A stretch of 19,453 nt of DNA, from assembly GCA_018398765.1 (NCBI GenBank), contig JAHBMJ010002388.1:1-19453 (forward strand), written 5' to 3'. The number at the start of each line of letters is the position of its first letter. Positions within the stretch are counted from its first letter, which is position 1. Shown piece by piece: positions 1-9,452 of the stretch. The position numbers and the translations under genes are program-made. This DNA is from Chromera velia (lineage: Eukaryota > Sar > Chromeraceae). The notes beneath the pieces are model-generated. The model did no database searches and was not told the origin of the DNA. It saw nothing but the letters and a program-made list of their open reading frames with translations.

Positions 1-645
1 GGGGGGGAGGGAGGGAGAGAGAGACGTATAACACGCACATCTTTGTGCACACACAGCTATATACTTCTTCAGGGTCTCATCGGTCCTGCATCGGGCCGGT
101 ATGCATCTTTGTCTAGGCATAGGCTATATACACGTGCAGATAAAGACCTGAACAGACACTGTGACACACCCAGTCACGTACAGACAGGCAAACATTCAGG
201 CAGACAAGCATGCATGCTGACAGAATAAGAAAGTAACAAAGAAAAGCCATTTCAAGACAGACCCAGACAGTCACACAAGCAGCAGACAGAAAGGACGACG
301 TACAGTACAGACTCTCTTTCTCTATCTGTTTGCGATCATGAAAGGACTAGTGAAAAGCAAAGTGAACGAAGAGGGCACGCAAGCAAGCAGCTAGGAGAGG
401 GATGAGTGGAGTGGGAGAGACAGAGAGAGAGAGCTACAGACACCCTCAACTTAGATGCCTGTGCCTTGCTGTCGAATTCCGCGAATGATGACTACTTTCA
501 GTTAAGAAAGTCATATACGAGTGCGGACTTCTGTCTGTTGTTCAGAACCTCAAATTTTTGTAAGGATTGCAGCTGATCTCTACCACATCACAAGCAGAGA
601 TGCCGATCTAGCTACACTTTTTTCTTTCGACAATCAATCGATCGA
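1..645. other. Non-coding low-complexity flank
   Basis: No convincing exon is visible on either strand. The stretch opens with a G/GA-rich run (1-25), then purine-rich 'CAGACA/GACAGA' text around 180-300 and GAGAGA runs near 400-435. A GCATGCATGC box lies at 208-217. Because the minus-strand gene ends at 646, part of this interval is probably its 3' untranslated and downstream DNA. Short open frames here show no family resemblance. Confidence 0.5.
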
Positions 646-2105
646 TCATGCAGGTCGTTGATCCACTTTACCAGAGAAGTGGCCAAGACTCTCGAGAATA
701 AATTTGGTCCTCAACTCTGCCGTCTCCTCGAGGTCTTCCCTGAAGAAGGGGTCAGTCAACGGAGAGGTCAGAAAGTCCTTCAGAGGCCCCGGGCCGTCTT
801 TTGTGTTTCCCGCTGCAGGGAAGGAAGGGTGGAAAGAAGGGAGGGATGGATGGATACATCAGGCCAGAGGCATGCAGTGAGCAGGCGCGGTGTCAGAAAG
901 ACGTCAGGCGGGATGGTGTTGCCGACAGCTCTGAAAAAATATCCGTCATGCCGGCCGTCCATCAACATAACTCAACTAGCTTTGCTCCATCCAGACAGAA
1001 GAGACTTTTCAAGTACCGGGAGAACCTGCCCAGGGATGGCTTTTCCCATGCTTTCACACTTTCTGTGCGTGCTTGTGTGTTTTGTTTGGCATCGCCCTGC
1101 TGATGCTTCGATGCAAAGACTATGCAGAAGACATATTGCTGTCACATCATTTACCTGGCCTGTTTCCGTATCCGATGCCCCTAAGCGCGGCGGGCGGAGT
1201 GAAGGTCAGGTCCGGGTTATCAGTCACCAGCCAGAACCACGCGAGAGTCACCCAAACAGGGTCTGTCTCCTCTGCCTTCCCGGTTTGTTTGAACAGAGCT
1301 CGGCCCAAAAGAATCGCGTGGCCCTTCTCATTGCGGCCCACAAAGCGGAGAAAGTCAAGGATCGCATTGACAGGCCAACTAGGCAAACCAGGAAACAACC
1401 TTCCTGACAAGTTGGCGTTGCCATAAGCCTGCAAAAAGCCGTCATGCATAGCATGAGATCCGGACATCGCAAAGCATTGACGACCAAACTTCATCCAAAT
1501 GCACTGAATTTCATATCATACATAGGTATGCGTCTACAACAGCATACATATGTGCCAACCTGGGATCCTTTGTTCTTTGGGTATTGATCCGGACATCTAT
1601 CGTCCAGGTCAGGGTCGTAGTCTATCACCAGAGTTTCCAGATCGTCTCTGTACTCTCCCTCTCTCACAGGGTGCCCACTGGTCAGGTCAGAGTATCGAAA
1701 GATTCCCCAGGCACCAGGCCCAGAGATCATCGCGTTGAAGACAAGGGGAAGCTGCTGCTCCGTGCCGTCAGGTTTCGCACAACGGGTGAGCAGCCCTGCT
1801 TTTCCTTTCCAAAGGGACTGAATGAGGTCGTTCCAAAACTCTGTATTGACGACATGCAACACGTCAGAATAGAAGTATCCCAAGGGGGGTTTGTCTGTCC
1901 TACTGCCTAAAGCAAAGATACAATCCAACTCCGAGAGGAGAGGCTTGAAGTCGAGGACCGAGTGGATATTCGTGTAGATCTCCGATCTGTTGTCGAAGTC
2001 ACAAACAATTTTTTGACTTTCTTTGAAGAAATTCGGACCATCCTTCACGCCCACTGCACCGGTTACTCCGCAGAGTAGCAGCACGGCACAGCAGAAGCGT
2101 TCCAT
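646..2105 (-). CDS. Secreted chitinase-like protein (GH19-like), 3 exons
   Basis: Three exons on the minus strand, 2105-1560, 1503-1155 and 812-646, join in phase to encode 353 residues. Introns are GT-AG: the first is only 56 nt, and the second (1154-813) has a CCCTGCAG acceptor. The start ATG opens a hydrophobic signal peptide (about residues 1-19), so the product should enter the secretory pathway. The mature part has six cysteines (35, 62, 109, 171, 183, 192) and NxS sequons. Order and spacing recall family-19 chitinases: GPGAWG (129-134) for the plant GPYxWGYC block, a Cys-flanked KFGR (187-190) for the YYGRGP block, and DPVWVTLAWFW (263-273) for DPVxSFKTALWFWMT. The HETTGG motif and the second catalytic Glu are not evident; Asp140 falls where the latter would be. 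Coccidian chitinase-like proteins are known, so a non-catalytic glycan-binding role is possible but inferred. The acidic, helical C-terminus (about 305-353) is unrecognised. The exon structure is well supported; the family call is moderate. Confidence 0.62.
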
Positions 2106-2560
2106 GGACTTTCACTTCCTTCTTCTGCCACACAAGCACATTACTCCAGAGCTACGGCTCAAAGCAAATCGGTCGACAACGGTCGCAGAGTTTCACCTCT
2201 GTATGGGCTTCGTGACAGTCCACAGGAAGGCCCAAAAGCAAACAAGTGTGGATCTGCCAGTCCAGTGCCGGATTCGATAACAGAAGAAGTCCAAGCTGGA
2301 GATCTACGTCACTCATCACTGTCAATGATTGAAGCTCGGGAGACAGACTGTCATACGGGCAGTGTCAGCAAGGTCAGACACTTAATTTTCGCACATGCAA
2401 TTAAGCGAGCAATGCATGCATTCCGAGCCCCCGCGTGCATGCACTCTGTGCATGTCAGACAGTCGGAGCCAGTCCGAGCTACCCCGAGGCGGGGGGCAGC
2501 TCTGAGATCAGCCGAGAGGCCCTGAGATCGCACGCATTCGCATAACACATTTTTTCATTT
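2106..2560 (-). promoter_or_regulatory. Putative upstream region with TGCATGCA cluster
   Basis: Within about 350 bp upstream of the chitinase-like start codon are two perfect TGCATGCA palindromes (2413-2420, 2436-2443) and a further TGCATG (2449-2454). GCATGC-type boxes are an established cis-element of coccidian promoters and resemble ApiAP2-factor sites. Clustering three in 42 bp just upstream of a gene fits a promoter. No TATA box or transcription start can be fixed from the sequence. Confidence 0.45.
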
Positions 2561-2636
2561 TAGGGGCCGGGGCTGGCCGGGGGATCGGTTCTGTCTCTGC
2601 ATGTCACGGTCGCGGTGTCGCCCGAGTTCTAAAATG

Positions 2637-2725
2637 TACCCCTCAAGCAATTCGCACGAAGCCGTGAATCCCGCGATCGCTAATTACTTTGCGCATGCGT
2701 GCCCCTCAAGTAACTCGTACGGAGT
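2637..2725 (+). repeat. Diverged direct repeat pair (CCCCTCAAG unit)
   Basis: Two copies of a roughly 24-bp unit lie 63 bp apart, at about 2639-2662 and 2702-2725. Each begins CCCCTCAAG and continues with AA, TCG and ACG blocks ending in AG. The internal differences seen are all transitions (C/T or A/G). The second copy runs into TATATATATA and CGCGCG. No coding potential is seen. Confidence 0.45.
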
Positions 2726-4470
2726 TGCACATAAATATATATATGACGCGCGCGGTCCCAAATAGCATACTTCGCACGTGTTTCCGTGGCCTCCGCCCCA
2801 TGGCAGCATACAAAACATGCCCAAGCCCCCGATAGTGTGCATTAATCAAATATTAGCGGACCCCATAAATAGCCTCCCGAGGCACTCACCCAACTGGTTG
2901 GGCGTATCCCGTTATGGTATAATAAAATTTGAGTTACAGTTGATCAGCCACAGAACATATCGGAACCAGACTGAGCACAGATAGAGATGGCCTCAATGAA
3001 ACCATTTAAGTTGTGTGGGCTCAGCAGTACCGCAGCCATGCATGATGCGTATGTCTTCGACTAATTGACATGTAGAAGCTGATATAGAGTGACAGTGAGA
3101 ATTTGTGTTTGCTAGTTATGCACCTAGTAGGCCGATCAAGTCACATTATCTTTCTATTATCCTTTTTGGAGCATGCTGTACGTGAACAAACTTGCTACTT
3201 CATTTTCTATCTGATCTCTTACAGAGGAGTCAGGGTCAGGTTGAAGGGAGTGTCTCTTTCTTGTGTGACAGTTTTTTGGATTAAGCTGAAAACCAATCTG
3301 GTTGTAAAAAAGTACATCTGTCATCTTTTTTTTTTTACCATTAATTATTCTGTACCGTTTTGCTTATTTCTCTGTATAAAAATGTTCAAAAACACAATTA
3401 ATAAAAAGAGCTCTGGACGTTTCTAACTTTTGAATGACGTCAGTTTCTTCAACTTTCTTGCTGAGGGTAATAGAGGGCAAACATGATGAGACGGATCATC
3501 ATATCAATAAAAACCTTGAAAAAATATTTCGTTCTACATATTTTTTGTACCAAATGCGTATATATATATATATATATATATATATACCGTTCAAATAACA
3601 GATATTTGTATATAATTTACTTAGATTGTTAATTTATAATTTTTGTCTCTACTTCCGCCTAGCTATAGAACCACCTGGAGAACCACTATCAAATGAAATG
3701 TAGTTCCCTTTATATGATATTTAGAATTTATATTAAAGTGAAATTATTTTTATAATTATATGATTATACATAAATATTCACTGAGTACGAATTTGAATTG
3801 AAATGAATGAATTATTTTTGATGATAAAAGACCTTAAAAGGAACTTCACTGCAAGCATTGCAATTGAAGTTGTTGTGTGTACAACGGTGAAAAAACTGTA
3901 AACATTATGCTGGTGTTCATATGCTTTTAACAGCTTTTAATTTTTAATGGCAACTTTTGAGTTCAATTAATTGAAGAAACAGCAAAAGTGAAAGTCTTTC
4001 AATCTGATCTGTCACCTATGTGCCTGCACAGCAAAACCGACAAAAAAAAAAGAACAGAAGGATGAGCGGGACTATAATTGCATTCAGTTGTTTTGCAGTG
4101 GGACACGGCGGGCAAGCAATGCTCGGAATCAACCAAAAAATGGAAGGGGACGGCACTTACCGATTGCTTCTAACCCATACAAAAAAAAAAAGAAAGCTGC
4201 TTGATGGCTGCAGCATGAAGCTCAGCCGGAAGAACGCTCAAAAACTGAAATTAGGAACCAATCCCTTCACGAGACTAAAGTCCAAGATATAGGGGGAAAA
4301 ACAAATAGAAAGAGCAACCCAGCAAGAATAGAGTTCGAAGAAGAAAGAACACGCAGTATGCCTTCTAAAGGTAACGGAACCAGAATAGTTTGGGCGAATA
4401 AAGCTAACACGCTGAAATAGTGCCAGGAATTCAAGTGTAAGAGAGACGACAAGCAGAGGAGGGAAGTGAA
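2726..4470. other. Gene-free interval with AT-rich island
   Basis: From 2726 to about 3300 the composition is mixed with no recognisable exon. From about 3300 to 4010 it becomes strongly AT-rich, with homopolymer T runs (3327-3336) and a TA dinucleotide tract (about 3559-3586). From 4010 to 4470 there are A-runs (4043, 4182) and purine-rich text that may be 3' untranslated or downstream DNA of the minus-strand exon at 4473-4654. Open frames here look like composition effects. No terminal inverted repeats were found around the AT-rich island. Confidence 0.45.
3559..3586. repeat. TA dinucleotide microsatellite
   Basis: An uninterrupted alternating TA run of about 28 bp inside the AT-rich island. 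A simple-sequence repeat with no further function visible. Confidence 0.9.
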
Positions 4471-4472
4471 AA

Positions 4473-4654
4473 CTATTCGAAAGGTTCCTTAGAAAAAAAC
4501 TGACCGTCAGGAAGCACACGACAAGTCGCAGAGTCAGAGAATCCAGAGGCCGAGGCACACGCTGGCAGATCCTCCTCTGAATCCTCCAGATGACCGGCCT
4601 TCCCTCTGTGAGACTCCAGCGATGCGCTCTCATGCGGCTCCTCGTCATCTATGC
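4473..4654 (-). CDS. Acidic terminal exon, possible 3' end of MYST gene
   Basis: The interval follows an excellent acceptor (pyrimidine run then CTGCAG ending at 4655) and reads open to a TAG at 4475-4473, giving about 59 residues after a phase-1 junction. The peptide is rich in Asp, Glu and Ser near its start (IDDEEPHES) and lacks low-complexity repeat character, unlike the DNA around it. The only nearby upstream gene on this strand is the MYST acetyltransferase. A GTCAGT donor at 6118, inside that gene's exon 6210-6081, would join to this exon in phase, giving a 1.46-kb intron that holds the 4.9-5.87-kb minisatellite. Alternatively it is the last exon of a separate gene, or the open frame extends upstream through the acceptor without splicing (frame open to about 4740). 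Product not recognised. Confidence 0.4.
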
Positions 4655-4929
4655 CTGCAGAGAGACAGAAAGATCGAGCGTCATCAGATGAGTGCAGCAA
4701 TTCAGCAGCAAAGTCATTGAGAGAGACCCCAGCGAGGAATCATCTCACTGCAGTGTTGCGTGTGCGGCAAATGAATTAACGCACGCGCACCTGCAGACCG
4801 TTAGTTGGCGCCCTCCGCGGCTTCACGTACAAGGGAGGGTAGTAAAGAAGTGTTCGCCAATCAGATTTATGTGAACGCACAAGGCATTCGCGGAACGCAT
4901 TGTCACTTCACTGCTGCACTCTGACCGAA

Positions 4930-5865
4930 ACCGACACGAGAGACCGGAAATTTGGACTGAGAACGATGTAAACTGCGAACTTGAAAAGCGGTTGGAGAAC
5001 TCGACAATCTGGAGACGGCGAGAGAGAGAACGAACATCCACAGACCGCGAAAGAATGAAAATCCAGAGACCACGAGAGAACGAAAATCTACAGACCGCGA
5101 AAGAATGAAAATCCAGAGACCACGAGAGAACGAAAATCTACAGACCGCGAGAGAACAAAAATCTACAGACCGCGAGAGACAGAACAAAAAACTAGAGACG
5201 GCGAAAGAACAAAAATCTACAGACCGCGAGAGAACAAAAATCTGGAGACGGCGAGAGAGAGAACAAAAATCTAGAGACGGCGAGAGAGAGAACAAAAATC
5301 TAGAGACGGCGAGAGAGAGAACGAAAATCTATAGACCGTGAGAGATCATAAATCTGGACACCGCGGGAGAACGCGAGAGAACGAACATCTAGAGACTGCC
5401 ACACAGCCAGAAAACAAAATTCTTGACAAAGTCCGAGAGAGAAACGAGAACGAAAATGTACAGAGAACCAGAGAGAGAAACGAGAACGAAAATCTACAGA
5501 CAACCAGAGAGAAACGAGAACGAAAATCTACAGATAACCAGGGAGAGAGAAACAAGAACGAAAAATCTACAGACAACCAGGGAGAGAGAAACAAGAACAA
5601 CAAATCTACAGACAACCAGGGAGAGAGAAACAAGAACAAAAACTCTACGGACAACCAGAGAGAGAAACAAGAACGAAAATCTACAGACAACCAGAGAGAG
5701 AGAGAAACAAGAACGAACAATCTACAGACAGAAAGTCTCAAAAATGAGAATGAAAATCTTGAAAATCTGGAGACCGCGAGAAAACAAAAATCTCGAGAGC
5801 GCAAGAGCGAGGCAGCGATCGAAGGAGAACAGAAAGAAGGGCTCTCAGATGGAAGCATTTAGGGA
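4930..5865. repeat. Minisatellite of GAGAGAACGAAAATCTACAGAC units
   Basis: Degenerate tandem repeats. The first part (about 5020-5400) uses units of about 24-27 bp built from 'GAAAATCTACAGACCGCGAGAGAAC', including a 54-bp dimer present twice (about 5041-5094 and 5095-5148). The second part (about 5430-5730) uses a unit of about 36 bp, 'GAGAGAAACAAGAACGAAAA' followed by 'TCTACAGACAACCAG'. Overlapping long open frames on both strands (for example 5338-5862 plus and 5346-5858 minus) come from the repeat lacking stop codons and encode only low-complexity Glu/Asn/Arg or Ser/Phe text. Judged non-coding; it may lie in the last intron of the MYST gene. Confidence 0.75.
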
Positions 5866-6080
5866 GACAAGCAAAGGCAAGGAGCACGAGACACCCTCCT
5901 GAAGGCACAGATCCAAAGAACCTGTCCGACAGGTGTGCAGGGGTCGCTCCAGACCTGACCAAGAGCTTTTACTCCCCACACCACACAAACGACTGAAGAA
6001 AACAAAAGGCAGGGCGCAGAAGCTGCTTGGGCATGTGGTCCGTATTAAATGAAAACTTGCAGCAGATCACTCCTCGTAGA

Positions 6081-9000
6081 TCATGCGGTACGGTTCAAAG
6101 GGAGCAGAGTTGACTGACGGTCTCTTGTGGACGAGGACTTGTTTCGTCTGTTCGCCCGCAGCTCCGCGAGGTTCTTCGGAATCTTCCCCTTGTAAGAAGC
6201 GACAGCCGCACTGCAAAAGAGCGCAAAAACGTTACAGGTGTGAAATGCGAATCACAACAAACATCTGAAAAACCCGGCAAAGGTTGTCAAAAGAGTGCCA
6301 CGAAGTTTTTGAGGGGTGCGGCCAATCGCACTCCACACCATACACTAAGAGACATGAAGAAATTGTAGAGGGGTCCGTAAGCCTTTTCAGCTAGTGCCTG
6401 AAACATCGATTCTGACCTGGAGGAGGATGAGGACCCGTGGTGTCCACCAGGCTCTCCAACATTTGGAATGGCATTGAGCGGAACTTTGAATCCCCTTGCA
6501 TTCCACACCTTGTCGCCCTCAATTGAACTCGCTAAGCGACCGCTTTGTCCGAGCAGTCTGCATTGAGAGCAACATTCGTGCATATGTATTAGCTGATCCT
6601 CATTTGGTCAATTCTCGAGTGGTCTGAGTCTCAAGTGGTTGTTCTGACGGAGATCACTGGAACCCTGCAGCCCAACGAGAAGCACAGTTCAAGCACTTGT
6701 CGACCCTTTTTGATAACGACTAACTTTAGGGGTCCACTAGAGGTAGCTTCTGTCGAACTTCATTTTCCTTTCAGCCAACACTTTCTGTTTCCTGCAAGCA
6801 TGTGAAGACGGCACAAAGCAAAAAAGATGAAACGCTTGCCCTTCTGACAACAGTCATTTTCTTTGAGCCCACGACTTCTCCTTTGCTGCTTTCTGTGCGA
6901 AACATTCTACTTCGCTCATGATGACTCAGTCTGTCTCCAAAGCTGGCGTCTCACATCAAAAAGTTCTTGTAAACCAATGAAGTGCCTTTCTACAACACTG
7001 CATTTGCAAACGCAGATAAGAATGGAGAGCTCAAGCCACTATCTAAAGACGCGTCCCGGCACGCCAGTCCCACAATCACTCTGTACTCACGTGTCTCCAG
7101 TGGGCAGTTTTGCCGTCTTCCCGTCATCACTCAGGCAACCGAAGAAGTCGAGGGTGTCCAGGACGCTGATCAGTGGAAGATCGCAGGCTTCGACCAGTGA
7201 CTGGAGCAAGTCACAAGGGAAAAGTGCACAAAGAAACGTAACGGTATTCACAAGACAGAACTCATAATTGGACCACAGGGGCACTCAGCGACATGACGAT
7301 ATGACGAATACACGCACCAGCGGGGAGGGACAAAGTTCGGGCACAGGGCTTGAAAATGCTTGAGAGAAAAACGCAAAGGCAGAGGTAAGGCAAGACAGGA
7401 AAATTGGCCAGAGGTGCAAAGAATAGAACATCAGCAAGCACGGAAAACGGATACAGGGAAGTTGAGTTTGTATGTATGTGTGTGTGTGTGTGTGTGTGTG
7501 CGTGCGTGCGAGCAAGCGTGCGTCCGTGCAGGTGCGAGCAAGCGAGAGATGGGGGGAGACAGAGAGACGTAGCATACGGGCAGGCAGCTGCTCACCTGTA
7601 CCGTGAACTGAGTCTGATCGGCTGTTTGCATCGTTCCAAAGATCATTCTCATAACCTTTGTGCAGAAGAGTGCCCTTCCCCCCTGAGTGAGGGGTCCCTC
7701 GGGACATCCTGCAGATTCCATCCAATCAGATTTAGATGAAGCACACGGGACATCACAGACATATCCGCGTCGGTTTCCGCAAGACCTTCTCATAGCCATA
7801 AATATATATATTACTCGAATGAGTCGTTTTGGAATTTGTGGCAGAAAAACTTCAAAGTTGTCAGCATGACAGCATGACTGTGCGTCACGGTGCGACCATA
7901 TACTTGAAGAGAAAGTCTCAAATCAGTAATCAGCTTACTTTCTGTCTTGATAATGAGGTGCTGACCTATCCGTCCTCGCTCCCCCGCCATCGAGTAGGCC
8001 ATGTCAGTCATAAAGGGTCCCAGGCCAAGCTTCCGAGCCTGATACACGCACACACCAAGATGTAAAGTATCAAACACATGGCAACGTACAGCTCCATGTA
8101 TCCATGCATACGCACGACCTCAAGTTAGCGAATTAGCTGTCAGAGACATTCTGTCTGAACACCGGTATGAAGGAAAAGAGGGCGCTTGAAACAATCGTTA
8201 GTCAATGCAGACGAGCTCCTTGGGAAGCTCAGAGACAGCGCGACTGACGTAGTAGAAAGTAAAAATCACACTCAGCACGTTGGGTCTATGGCCTTTTGCG
8301 ACAGGCTGTTTCTTTTCTCTCGAGAAAAAGCCTGCGGTGAAGAGACCTGCAGAAAGGGAGCACATGAAGTCTTTCTCTACAGCTGGAATACTCTACTCAA
8401 TATTTGCACATAGCTGTTTGCTCTTTCCTTTCCCACGCCCCTGTACAAATGTAGCTTCCTCATGCTGCGGATCTGCATATGATGTACACCGGTCAAGCGG
8501 CCGAATGCGGCTGCATTCACGGGTCACTCCCAGGAACTGGAAAGAGTGGCTCAGGAAACTTCGTGAATCGACCACGCGTCTGGAGGAAAAGGGAACATAA
8601 AATATCTATCTATCCAGCGACACGCTTGCAATGGACCCATTCCTTGGCGTCGGAAACCCTTAATTTCTCCAGAAGCACAAAGAAGCACTTTGCATTCCTC
8701 TGACCTTCATCCCTAGGCAGACAGAAGACGTAGACGTCGAAGCTCTCGGCCTCCTGCCTGCAGGTACAAAAATGCAAATTTGAAGTGTCGTCAGGGGAAA
8801 ATCACATCTACAGCTCAAGTTGAACGTCAAGTCAAGTACCCTCACGAGATCAGCATTCTTCGTTTTCATTATCTCCTTCCTACTCGCAACTGAAATGTCT
8901 CTTTTTGGCGTACAACTGTCCCATTCTTTGTGGAGCAACTCACTCTAGGGTTTTGCAGTTAAGATCCAAGGCCGCCAGGAGGAAGAGTCTTTGCACGTAC

Positions 9001-9421
9001 TCGATCTGATCGGATCCCGACACCTCGAAAGCTTGAATCCCTGAGCGCCTGCCAGACGGTCAAGGTAGGCCAGTGAACACAGTGGGCCGGACAGGACTTT
9101 CAATTATTGCATGGAGGTTTGAGTCGTTTGAATGAAGTCTATGTCTCTGCACAAGTGGTACTACACTTGCAGAAAAATAAGGGAGACAAGTCCAAAGAGT
9201 TGTGTAAACGAAGCTCGCAAAAGCAGCGGAGTCGCTGGAAAGGAAAGAAAGAAAGAAAGCAAGCAAGCAAGCAAGCAAGAAAGCAAGCAAGCAGGCAAGC
9301 AAGAAAGAAAGAAAGAAAGAAAGAAAGCAAGAAAGCAAGAACGCAAGACAGCAAGAAAGCAAGAAAGCAAGAAAGCAAGCAAGCAAGAAAGAAAGAAAGA
9401 AAGAAAGAAAGCAAGAAAGAA

Positions 9422-9452
<31 letters not shown>

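Noticed and set aside
658-1407. 249-residue plus-strand open frame
   Set aside because: It begins at a non-ATG position, is antisense to two well-supported exons of the chitinase-like gene and has no family features.
8393-8595. Minus-strand open frame with a good-looking acceptor at 8596
   Set aside because: Including it as an exon breaks phase, whereas joining 8705 directly to 8346 is in phase and gives the expected MYST order (FDVYVF then GFFSREK).
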